From positions 1-47,350 of the forward strand of contig DWXO01000101.1 in the NCBI GenBank assembly GCA_019119165.1: a stretch of DNA of 47,350 bases, read 5' to 3'. Shown piece by piece: positions 7,682-16,600 of the stretch. The notes under the pieces were generated by a model, which was given only the letters and a program-made list of their open reading frames with translations, made no database searches and was not told the DNA's origin. Position 1 is the first letter of the stretch, and each line of letters begins with the position of its first letter. This DNA comes from Candidatus Flavonifractor intestinigallinarum (GTDB lineage Bacteria; Bacillota; Clostridia; Oscillospirales; Oscillospiraceae). The position numbers were made by a program, and so were the translations under genes.

Positions 7682-10207
7682 TCAATATCCTCCGTCGATG
7701 ACCACCCAGGGGGAGTCCTTATCCTCCCGCTGGAGGATGAACTGATAGTCGGTGTAGGTGGTATTGGGGTCCAGCACCGGCTGATTGCCGTCGGTGGTAA
7801 AGCTCACAAAGAGGACGATCACGTTGTTGATCCGCTCCGGGTCGTCGGTGTGGAGATAGTCCGCCGCCTCCGCATAGGACTGCTGGGGATCATAGTACGA
7901 ACTTTCCAGGGTACACCCCGCCATTCCGGTTTCAAAGCTCTGTACCACCGTCTCATAGGCCTGGTCATACTCCTCCGAGGAATAATTGTGGGAGGGCGGC
8001 GGATTTTGCAGGGCCAGCCAATCCTGGCAGGCGCTGTACATGATCTCATAGGGGCTGGGGGCGTCGTAGTCGTAGGCATAGGCATACCAGCTGGTCTCCC
8101 CGTCCCGGGCGATGCCCACCAGTCCTCCCTCCTCCAGGAAGATCAGGCTGTCTCCGTTTTGGTCGGTGCAGGTCACTGCCTTGCCGTTGAGGGCGGCGGG
8201 GGCCTGGGCCTTCACCCACACCCGCACCCACAGCTGGATGCTGCCGTCGATGACGCCGTAGGTCTCCACATTCGTCTCCTGCCCGTTTTCATAGGTCAGG
8301 GTCCGGGCGGGACTGCTGCCGGCCAGGATGGGCTCCATCTCCCGGCCATAGATGTTCCAGGCCGGGTCCCCCTCCACCAGCTCCACATGGCCGGCCCCCA
8401 CGTTGTAGCCCTGCTCACCCAGCCATTCCCTGGCGGCGGAAAGGGGGTCCAGCAGGCCGGGCCGGTGGCCTTCATCCACCTGCTGCTGGAGCTGGGTGTA
8501 ATAGTCCGCCGCAGTGGTGCCGGTGTCTCGGGGGAGCACCAGATAGCGGGTGCCGTAGTTGTTGTCCATCCAGCCCTCCACGCACCAGATGCCGCCCGTC
8601 CCCTGTTTGATGGGCTGGGAGAGAAGCAGGGTGATGGACTCGCCCCAGTTTTCCGTGCGGAAGTAGACATAGCGGTGGTCGCTCTCCCACACATAGCCGT
8701 CGTGGAAGTACATACTGTCCTCGTAGGCCTCCAGGCCGTTGCGGGCAAGGAAGTCGGGGCGCACCTCCTCGGGCAGGCGCTTATTCAGGTTCATCCACTC
8801 CGCCTCCTGCGCCTGTATCACCGCTTCGTCCTGGGAATTGCTGTAGAAGCGCACATCGCTGGCCGTCAGCCACACATAGTACCAGCCGTCCCGATAGCCA
8901 AAGGGCTGCACCCCGCTGCCGTCGGAGATCAGATACTGTTCGTAGGTAGCCTGATCCCACCGGACCAGGGTGAAGAGCCACCCCATGTCGGTGTCGCCGC
9001 CGCCCGCCGCTTCATAGCTGCGCTTTTCCCACACGCAGACCAGGAAGTCCTCCCCCTCCTCGGGCAGCTCCACCAGCAGCTTGTCGTCCAGGTCCTGGGG
9101 GATGGCCAGCTGGAGGTCATAGTCCAGGTCGTACAGCGCCGGGTTTTCCAGCAGGGCGCTCAGGTCGGGGGTGGGCTCAGGGCTGGGGCTGGGGGCTGCC
9201 CCGCTGACGGCGGCGCAGCCAGTCAAAACAATGGCCAAAGCCAGGGTGGCCGCCAGGGCGGCGGGGCCCTGCCGCTTTCCTTTCATAATGGACACCAACC
9301 TTTCTTTCAGTCGGTCCTTTTCCTCGCACAGGGTGGTGGCCAGCACCCCCATGCCTCTGGGGGGCCGGGCGGCCAGCACCAGCAGGGTCTCCCCGTAGTG
9401 CTTCCGGGCGGGGCCGTCCATGGCCCGGGTCACCGCCTCGTCGCAGGAGAGCTCACAGGCGTGGGAGATCTGCTGCCGCACCACCACCATCAGGGGATTG
9501 AACCAGTGGAGGCTGGTCACCGCCGCCGCCAGCCATTTATAGAGCAGATCGTGCCGCCGGGCGTGGGTCAGCTCATGGGACAGAATATCCGCCAGCCGGT
9601 GGTTTTCCACGCCCACGGGCAGCACAACGGCGGGATGTACCACCCCCAGCAGCATGGGAGTGTGGACATAGGGACATTCCAGCAGAACCACCCGCCTGCC
9701 CGGGTCCAGGGCGGCCAGCACCCGCTGGGCCTCCCAACCGGCGGGGCGGGCGGATGCGCGCACCAGAGAGACAAAGCGCCGGTAGCCCCACACATACCGC
9801 CCCATCCACAGGGCCGCGCCCACGGCCCACAGGCCGAGCCACAGAGTGGGCGACGTGATGATCTCCCACCAGTTGACCGCCGGAACGGCAGGCTGCTCCG
9901 GAACGCCGGGATCTTCCGGAGCGGCGGGGCCTGTCGGTTCCCCGGTCTGACCTTGGATCTGGACCGGGTCGGCCTGACCGCTGAGAGAAACCTCCGTCTG
10001 GGTGTGGGCCTGGTAGGTCCCCTGCTCCGGCAGGGCGGGCAGGGGGATGGTCACCCCCACCGGCACAATCAGCCGCACCAGCACCAGCAGCCACAGGTAG
10101 TAGGCCGCCGTCTTGCTTTTGATGAGGGGTCGCACCAGCAGCAGCAGGCCGGTGAGCACCGACCCCAGCACGCTCAGTTTCAGCAGGATAAACAGAAAGG
10201 ATGCCAT
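7682..10207 (-). CDS. BlaR1/MecR1-like M56 metallopeptidase sensor with a novel C-terminal domain
   Basis: This is a membrane sensor-protease predicted to inactivate the BlaI-type repressor encoded just upstream. Hydrophobic helices lie near residues 3-25, 36-58, 112-135 and 220-240. The M56 zinc site HELTHARRHD is near 210, followed by HWFNPL and ELSCDEAV. A further hydrophobic segment ending LTGCAA sits near 320-335, followed by an acidic Pro/Ser linker. The remaining 500 residues are extracytoplasmic, Tyr/Trp-rich and not recognisable as a penicillin-binding sensor domain, so the inducer is unknown. At 841 residues it is much longer than classical BlaR1 (about 600). The ATG directly follows the blaI stop (TGAATG), so translation is coupled. 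Confidence 0.85.
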   Translation of the reverse strand: MASFLFILLKLSVLGSVLTGLLLLVRPLIKSKTAAYYLWLLVLVRLIVPVGVTIPLPALPEQGTYQAHTQTEVSLSGQADPVQIQGQTGEPTGPAAPEDPGVPEQPAVPAVNWWEIITSPTLWLGLWAVGAALWMGRYVWGYRRFVSLVRASARPAGWEAQRVLAALDPGRRVVLLECPYVHTPMLLGVVHPAVVLPVGVENHRLADILSHELTHARRHDLLYKWLAAAVTSLHWFNPLMVVVRQQISHACELSCDEAVTRAMDGPARKHYGETLLVLAARPPRGMGVLATTLCEEKDRLKERLVSIMKGKRQGPAALAATLALAIVLTGCAAVSGAAPSPSPEPTPDLSALLENPALYDLDYDLQLAIPQDLDDKLLVELPEEGEDFLVCVWEKRSYEAAGGGDTDMGWLFTLVRWDQATYEQYLISDGSGVQPFGYRDGWYYVWLTASDVRFYSNSQDEAVIQAQEAEWMNLNKRLPEEVRPDFLARNGLEAYEDSMYFHDGYVWESDHRYVYFRTENWGESITLLLSQPIKQGTGGIWCVEGWMDNNYGTRYLVLPRDTGTTAADYYTQLQQQVDEGHRPGLLDPLSAAREWLGEQGYNVGAGHVELVEGDPAWNIYGREMEPILAGSSPARTLTYENGQETNVETYGVIDGSIQLWVRVWVKAQAPAALNGKAVTCTDQNGDSLIFLEEGGLVGIARDGETSWYAYAYDYDAPSPYEIMYSACQDWLALQNPPPSHNYSSEEYDQAYETVVQSFETGMAGCTLESSYYDPQQSYAEAADYLHTDDPERINNVIVLFVSFTTDGNQPVLDPNTTYTDYQFILQREDKDSPWVVIDGGY

Positions 10208-10588
10208 TCAGCTCTCCCCTTTCCCGTCCAGGCTGTCCAGCAGCGCCTTTAATTCCGCAATGTCCGCCCCGGACAGCTGGTCGTGCTCCACCAGGGCGGC
10301 CACCATCTGCCGGGCCGACCCGGCGTACAGCTTGTCAATGAGCTTGCGGGTGCGGTAGCAGCTCAGCTCCTCCCGGCTCACCAGGGGCCGGTAGCAGCCC
10401 ACCCGCCCCTTCTCCCGGGCGGCCGCCCCCTTGGCGCACAGCCGGCGCAGCAGGGTCTTTACCGTCTCCCCGTTTCGCTCCGCCAGAGCCTCCCGGATCT
10501 GCCCCAGGGTCACCGGCTCCCCGGCGTTCCACAGCACCTCCATCACCTCCAGCTCCGCCTCGGTGATCTTTTCCTCCACGGCACTCAT
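10208..10588 (-). CDS. BlaI/MecI/CopY-family transcriptional repressor
   Basis: A 126-residue winged-helix repressor. The N-terminal half (EKITEAELEVMEVLWNAGEP, then LGQIREALAERNGETVKTLLRRL) is the DNA-binding domain typical of BlaI. The C-terminal half, with its ALVEHDQLSG region, is the dimerisation domain that carries the protease-sensitive site in this family. It forms an operon with the M56 sensor. The upstream dyad containing two TACAnnTGTA motifs (10605-10646) is its probable autoregulatory operator. Antibiotic, metal or envelope stress are all possible signals, and the sequence does not decide between them. Confidence 0.92.
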   Translation of the reverse strand: MSAVEEKITEAELEVMEVLWNAGEPVTLGQIREALAERNGETVKTLLRRLCAKGAAAREKGRVGCYRPLVSREELSCYRTRKLIDKLYAGSARQMVAALVEHDQLSGADIAELKALLDSLDGKGES

Positions 10589-10604
10589 GGGCCTTCCTCC
10601 TTCC

Positions 10605-10658
10605 GGTTACAGTTGTACCTTTCGACTATAGGGTACAACTGTAACCGCTCCTTGTCAA
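10605..10658 (-). promoter_or_regulatory. blaI promoter with double BlaI-type operator
   Basis: On the minus strand a perfect -35 TTGACA (10658-10653) is followed after 17 bases by a weak -10 TACCCT. Two 15-base arms, 10605-10619 and 10632-10646, are exact reverse complements separated by 12 bases. Each arm contains a TACA-NN-TGTA core, the consensus bound by BlaI/MecI. One operator covers the spacer/-10 and the other lies between the start point and the ribosome binding site, so binding would block initiation. A third partial copy (GGTTACAATTT) lies at about 10668. Confidence 0.85.
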
Positions 10659-10769
10659 GGCATTGTGGGTTACAATTTCATGACAGATCGTGTAAGCGCC
10701 TCCAGAATACGAAAATTATTTTCATACTATGCAGTTTGGTGAAAATTGGCACATAACCCCGCCCAACCC

Positions 10770-10797
10770 TTGCATTTGTTTGTCAAAATGGTATAAT
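10770..10797 (+). promoter_or_regulatory. ppdK promoter
   Basis: TTGCAT (10770-10775) and a perfect TATAAT (10792-10797) are separated by 16 bases, about 55 bases upstream of the ppdK start. Transcription would run away from blaI. Confidence 0.8.
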
Positions 10798-10851
10798 ATG
10801 ACCCAGCGATCGGTCCCGCTCCGGCGGGACAAACTTAGGAGGAATGTGAAA

Positions 10852-13494
10852 ATGGGCAATTCTCACAAGTACGTCTACTTGTTCTCCGAAGGCAACGGCT
10901 CCATGCGGGAGCTGCTGGGCGGCAAGGGCGCCAACCTGGCTGAAATGACCAACCTGGGTATGCCGGTGCCTCAGGGCTTTACCGTCACCACCGAGGCCTG
11001 CACCCAGTACTATAACGACGGCCGTCAGATCAACGAGGACATCCAGGCCCAGATTTACGAGTACCTGGGCAAGATGGAGGAGATCTGCGGCAAGAAGTTC
11101 GCCGACCCCGAGAACCCCCTGCTGGTCTCCGTCCGCTCCGGCGCCCGGGCCTCCATGCCTGGTATGATGGACACCATCCTCAACCTGGGCCTCAACGACG
11201 TGGTGGTGGAGGGCCTGGCCAAGTTCACCAACAATCCCCGTTTTGCCTACGACTCCTACCGCCGCTTCATCCAGATGTTCTCCGACGTGGTGATGGAGCT
11301 GTCCAAGAAGCGCTTTGAGGAGATCATCGACGAGGTGAAGGCCAAAAAGGGCGTCAAGCAGGACGTGGAGCTGGACACCGACGACATGAAGAACCTGGTG
11401 GTCCTCTTCAAGGAGTTCTACAAGAAGGAAAAGGGCGAGGACTTCCCCCAGGACCCCAAGGTCCAGCTGATGGAGGCCGTCAAGGCCGTGTTCCGCTCCT
11501 GGGACAACCCCCGCGCCAACGTGTACCGCCGCATGAACGAGATCCCCTACGACTGGGGCACCGCGGTCAACGTCCAGTCCATGGTGTTCGGCAACTCCGG
11601 CGACAACTCGGGCACCGGCGTGGCCTTCACCCGCAACCCCGCCACCGGTGAGAAGGCCCTCTTCGGCGAGTACCTCATCAACGCCCAGGGCGAGGATGTG
11701 GTGGCCGGCGTACGTACTCCCTCCCCCATCTCCAAGCTCCACGAGGAGATGCCCGCTGTCTACGAGCAGTTTGCCGACATCGCCAACCGCCTGGAGCAGC
11801 ACTACAAGGATATGCAGGACATGGAGTTTACCATCGAGAACGGCAAGCTCTATATGCTCCAGACCCGCAACGGCAAGCGCACCGCCACTGCCGCCATCAA
11901 GGTGGCCGTGGATCTGGTGGACGAGGGCATGATCGACGAGAAGGAGGCCGTGTGCCGCGTCGATCCCAAGCAGCTGGACGCCCTGCTCCACCCCACCTTT
12001 GACCCCGAGGCCCTGAAGAAGGCCCAGGTCATCGGCAAGGGCCTGGCCGCCTCTCCCGGCGCCGCCTGCGGCCGGGTGGTCTTTACCGCCGAGGACTCCA
12101 AGGAGTGGCACGACCGGGGCGAGAAGGTCATTCTGGTCCGGCTGGAGACCTCTCCCGAGGACATCGAGGGTATGCAGGTCTCCCAGGGCATCCTCACCGT
12201 CCGGGGCGGCATGACCTCCCACGCCGCCGTGGTGGCCCGGGGCATGGGCACCTGCTGCGTGTCCGGCTGCGGCGACATCGTGGTGGACTATGAGGGCAAG
12301 AAGTTTACCCTGGCCGGCAAGGAATACCACGAGGGCGACTGGATCAGCCTGGACGGCTCCACCGGCAATATTTACGGCGAGGCCATCGCCACCGTGCCCG
12401 CCGATCCCGGCTCCGGCTACTTCGGCCGCCTGATGGGCTGGGCCGACAAGTACCGCCAGCTCAAGGTGTACACCAACGCCGACAATCCCCGGGACGCCGC
12501 TCAGGGCTACGCCTTCGGCGCCCAGGGCATCGGCCTGTGCCGCACCGAGCATATGTTCTTTGAGGGCGAGCGCATCAAGGCCATCCGTGAGATGATCGTC
12601 TCCGACAACGTGGCCGACCGGGAGAAGGCCCTGGCCAAGATCATGCCCTACCAGCAGGGCGACTTCGAGGGCATCTACGAGGCCATGCAGGGCCACCCCG
12701 TGGTCATCCGCTTCCTGGATCCCCCGCTGCATGAGTTCCTCCCCACCAAGGAGGAGGATATCGTGGAGATCGCCAATGAGATGGGCCTCTCCGTGGAGAA
12801 GCTCCACAACGTCATCGACTCCCTCCACGAGTTCAACCCCATGATGGGTCACCGTGGCTGCCGCCTGGCCGTGGCCTATCCTGAGATCGCCGCCATGCAG
12901 ACCACCGCCGTCATCAACGCCGCCATCAACGTCCAGAAGAAGCATCCCGACTGGACCATGGTGCCCGAGATCATGATCCCCCTGGTGGGCGAGGTCAAGG
13001 AGCTGAAATACGTCAAGGACGTGGTGGTCAAGACCGCCGACGCCATCATCGCCGCCGCCGGTATCGACATGAAGTATGAGGTTGGCACCATGATCGAGAT
13101 CCCCCGTGCCGCCCTCACCGCCGACGAGATCGCCAAGGAGGCCCAGTTCTTCTCCTTCGGCACCAACGATCTGACTCAGATGACCTTCGGCTTCTCCCGT
13201 GACGACGCGGGCAAGTTCCTGAATTATTACTACGAGAATAAGATCTACGAGTCCGATCCCTTCGCCCACCTGGATCAGAAGGGCGTGGGCAAGCTGGTGG
13301 CCATGGCCGTCCAGCTGGGCCATCAGACCCGCCCCGACATCCATATGGGCATCTGCGGCGAGCACGGCGGCGACCCCACCTCCGTGGAGTTCTGCCACAA
13401 GGTGGGCCTGGACTATGTGTCCTGCTCCCCCTTCCGTGTGCCCATCGCCCGTCTGGCCGCCGCTCAGGCCGCTATTAAAAATCCGAGGAAATAA
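10852..13494 (+). CDS. ppdK: Pyruvate, phosphate dikinase
   Basis: The enzyme interconverts pyruvate, ATP and phosphate with PEP, AMP and pyrophosphate in the cytoplasm; in anaerobes it often runs glycolytically. The 880-residue protein has the normal three parts: an N-terminal ATP-grasp nucleotide domain; the swivelling phosphohistidine domain with GGMTSHAAVVARGMG; and a C-terminal PEP/pyruvate barrel with FGTNDLTQMTFGFSRDD and the cysteine motif HMGICGEHGGDP. The start is ATG 10852 after AGGAGGAATG, since a longer upstream reading is not supported. The last eight codons (GCT ATT AAA AAT CCG AGG AAA TAA) are AT-ending, unlike the bulk of the gene, and a GC-ending synonymous version of this tail lies at 32198-32224. 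The 3' end therefore appears to have been replaced during an insertion. Confidence 0.97.
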   Translation: MGNSHKYVYLFSEGNGSMRELLGGKGANLAEMTNLGMPVPQGFTVTTEACTQYYNDGRQINEDIQAQIYEYLGKMEEICGKKFADPENPLLVSVRSGARASMPGMMDTILNLGLNDVVVEGLAKFTNNPRFAYDSYRRFIQMFSDVVMELSKKRFEEIIDEVKAKKGVKQDVELDTDDMKNLVVLFKEFYKKEKGEDFPQDPKVQLMEAVKAVFRSWDNPRANVYRRMNEIPYDWGTAVNVQSMVFGNSGDNSGTGVAFTRNPATGEKALFGEYLINAQGEDVVAGVRTPSPISKLHEEMPAVYEQFADIANRLEQHYKDMQDMEFTIENGKLYMLQTRNGKRTATAAIKVAVDLVDEGMIDEKEAVCRVDPKQLDALLHPTFDPEALKKAQVIGKGLAASPGAACGRVVFTAEDSKEWHDRGEKVILVRLETSPEDIEGMQVSQGILTVRGGMTSHAAVVARGMGTCCVSGCGDIVVDYEGKKFTLAGKEYHEGDWISLDGSTGNIYGEAIATVPADPGSGYFGRLMGWADKYRQLKVYTNADNPRDAAQGYAFGAQGIGLCRTEHMFFEGERIKAIREMIVSDNVADREKALAKIMPYQQGDFEGIYEAMQGHPVVIRFLDPPLHEFLPTKEEDIVEIANEMGLSVEKLHNVIDSLHEFNPMMGHRGCRLAVAYPEIAAMQTTAVINAAINVQKKHPDWTMVPEIMIPLVGEVKELKYVKDVVVKTADAIIAAAGIDMKYEVGTMIEIPRAALTADEIAKEAQFFSFGTNDLTQMTFGFSRDDAGKFLNYYYENKIYESDPFAHLDQKGVGKLVAMAVQLGHQTRPDIHMGICGEHGGDPTSVEFCHKVGLDYVSCSPFRVPIARLAAAQAAIKNPRK

Positions 13495-13517
13495 GAGTTT
13501 TCGGAGCATATTAACTC

Positions 13518-13558
13518 AAAACCCCGCCCCGATCCATCAGGATCGGGGCGGGGTTTTA
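13518..13558. terminator. Strong terminator after ppdK
   Basis: The stem AAAACCCCGCCCCGATC pairs with GATCGGGGCGGGGTTTT around a six-base loop. It lies 23 bases after the ppdK stop and is symmetric, so it can also insulate the convergent giant surface gene. Confidence 0.93.
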
Positions 13559-13615
13559 CTTGGTGCAGGCCTTGTGAAAAGTGTGCTTGATACACGTGCC
13601 GAAGGGCTGTCTGGA

Positions 13616-16600
13616 TTATTCAGATAACGGAAAAATCAGGGAAAAACGCATGAGGATGGCCGCCGCTTCAGCGCGGGTAGCGCTTCCTTTGGCATCCAGT
13701 AGGCTGCCGCCTTTGCCGGTGAGCAGACCGTTGTTCACGGCCCACACCACAGCGTCCTCGGCCCAATCAGAGGTCTGGCCGCCATCGGTGAAATCGGACA
13801 GGTTACCCTGAACGGTATCATCATATCCCTTGAACTGGGCGTAGCGGTACAGAATAGCCGCCATCTGCTCCCGGGTAATGCTGTCTTCCGGGCCGAAGGT
13901 GCTGTTGCCGTAGCCGTTTACCAGACCGTTGGCTGCAGCCCAGTTCACCGCTTCGGCGTACCACATGCTGCCGGAAACGTCGGTGAAATGGGCGGAACTG
14001 CCGGTGGGAGAACCTTCCAGCCGCCACAGGATAGTGGCAATCATACTCCGGCTCAGCAGGTTGTCGGGCTGGAAACGGTTACTGCCGGTGCCGTTCATCA
14101 TGTCATACTGTACGGCAAACTGTACTGCCTCATAGAACCAGTCACCCTCCTTGACATCGGTGAAGGACAAAACGACGGAGGTATAGTCCTCGATAAAGGA
14201 AGCGGCAATGGAAACGTTGCCGGACGGCATACTGAAGGTGTATTGAGCATCGTTCTTCTGATCCACAGGGACAAGCTTTCCGGTAGAATCGGTCACCGTC
14301 AATTTGTTCATGATATAGCCGTCAGCAGGATTGACCGTAATGGTAACAATGGTGCCCTGCGCCGCATTTCTGGGGCTGATAGAGACGCTGCCGTTGACCG
14401 TGCTGGGTACTGTCACGGTATAGAGCGGCTTGGAGCTGCCGCCGCCGGAAATAGTGCTCCAACGGGCGTAAATAACAGCGTCCTGAGTGAATTGCGTGTC
14501 AGTAGTGACTGCGGTGCCGCCATCTGCTGCCGTGTACCACCCGGCAAAGGAGTAACCGCTCCGGGTGGGGGTAGGCAGACTGGGCAGCTTGCCGTTTACA
14601 GTAGTGGCAAAAGTGGGTTCCACAGAGCCGCCGCCTGCATGGAAGGTGATCGTGTACTCCTTGGGTACCGGTGCGGAAATTGTGACGGCCACCACGTCAG
14701 AGGTAGAGGTTGCGGTTTTGGTACCGGTGGCGGTGTCGTCGGTGTTGGTGACCACGCAGTAGTAGTAGGTGGTGCCCACAGTGGCGGTGCTGGGGATGTA
14801 GCTGGCTTCGGTGGCCCCGTCGATGGGAGTGCCGCCCTGGGTGCTCTCGGTGGTGCTGCTGTACCACTGGTAGCTCAGCGTGCCCTTGGTAACGGTGGCT
14901 GCCACAGTGAGGGCCGCCACGGTGTCGCCCTGGGTGTAGCTGGCGCCCGTGGGCTGGGTGTTGATGACAGGCGCCTGGGCGTGGGTCTTTTCAGCCACGG
15001 TGACAGCTGCCGCATCGGAGGTGGTACTGGCGGTCTTGCTGCCGGTGGCCTCGTTGTCGGTGTTGGTCACCACGCAGTAGTAGTAGGTGGTGCCCACAGT
15101 GGCGGTGCTGGGGATGTAGCTGGCTTCGGTGGCCCCGTCAATGGGAGTGCCGCCCTGGGTGCTCTCGGTGGTGTTGCTGTACCACTGGTAGCTCAGCGTG
15201 CCCTTGGTGACGGTGGCTTCCACAGTGAGGGCCGCCGCGGTGTCGCCCTGGGTGTAGCTGGCACCCACAGGCTGGGTATTGATAGCGGGAACCTCGGCAT
15301 TGGTCTGGGTAGAGAAAGAGGCGGTGACGCTCAGATTTTCCTTCAGGCTGTCAATGACATACGTTCCGTCGCTGCTGACAGAGACGATGCTGCCATTCAC
15401 AACCAGCTTATTCAGGTAATAGCCCTCCGCCGGCGTGACCTGGATGGTGACGCTGGAGCCGTAGTCCACGGCGCCGCCGCTCTGAATCGCAGTATTCGCC
15501 ACACCATTTACGGTGCCCGTAACGGTGATTGTGCCGTTTGTACAGGGGGTAATGGTGACAACAGGTGTGATTTCGCCGGCGCCGAGGGCCGCGAAGGCGG
15601 TATAGCCGCCATCATCGGTAATGGCCATGCGGGCCTTGACCACGGCGCTGCCGCCGCTGGAGAGGGAGACGTGTCCGAAGTCATCCACCTCGCAGGTTCC
15701 GATGGCGGGAATGACGCTCCACTCCACCAGGTCGCTGCCGCTCAGGTCGAGGGTGGAGCCATTGCTCAGCACGGCCTTCACGGAGAGGGTGGAGCCGCCG
15801 TTGCCCACAGTCAGGGCTTCTGTCTCAGACACTTCCCTGCTGCCGGAATAGATGGCCAGGCGGGTCATCTGGCCCAGGGCCGGGTTGACCACCCGGATGG
15901 TACGGGTGGTCTCATTCCCCGCCGCGTCGGTGGCGGTGAGGGTGAGGGTGTGGCTGACGGCGGAGGCGTCCAGGAACAGCGCTTGGGAGAAGCTGCCGTC
16001 CGCAGCCACGCTGATAGTCTCAGCCGTGCCGTCCACCGACAGCTCCAGGGTCTTGCCATCCGTCCAACCGGTGAGGGTGACGGAGCCGCTGCTCTCGAAG
16101 AAGGAGCCGCTGATGGGAGAGGACACCAGAAGGGCGGGAGGCGTGGTGTCCACCGAGAAGCTCTTGGTGTACAGGAAGGCGTCGCCCTGGCTGTTGGTAC
16201 CCTGGAAGGTGACGGTGTGGGAACCTTCGGACAGACCGGTAAAGGCCATGGTAATGCTGTTCCGGTCGGTTACCCGGGTCTCCGTTCCGCCGTCCAGGCT
16301 CCAGGCGCCGGAGACGTTCTGGTCCGCCCGAAGGGTGACGATGAGGTCGCTGGTGGGATAGAGCAGGGTGGAGAAGGTGTTTCCGCCCGCCTGGGTGATT
16401 TCCGTAACGCCTGCCGTGTCGGCGCCCCAGGTAAAGGTGGGCGGGTCGGGCTGGGTGATGGTCACGCTGCCGGTTCTGGTTTCAGACGACCAGATTACAG
16501 CGGCATCCACCTGCTTGTAGGCGGACACGCCCACGGTGTAGGTTTTGCCGCCCTCCAGACCGGTGACAGTCTTCTCGCCGGTGAAGGTCTCGGTCTCCTC

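Noticed and set aside
7682..10588. A beta-lactam resistance locus
   Set aside because: Only the regulator pair is present; no beta-lactamase or PBP gene is adjacent and the sensor's outer domain does not look like a penicillin-binding domain.
14658..15293. CRISPR-like direct repeats
   Set aside because: The repeat is 318 bp, in frame, and encodes Ig-like domains inside a surface protein.
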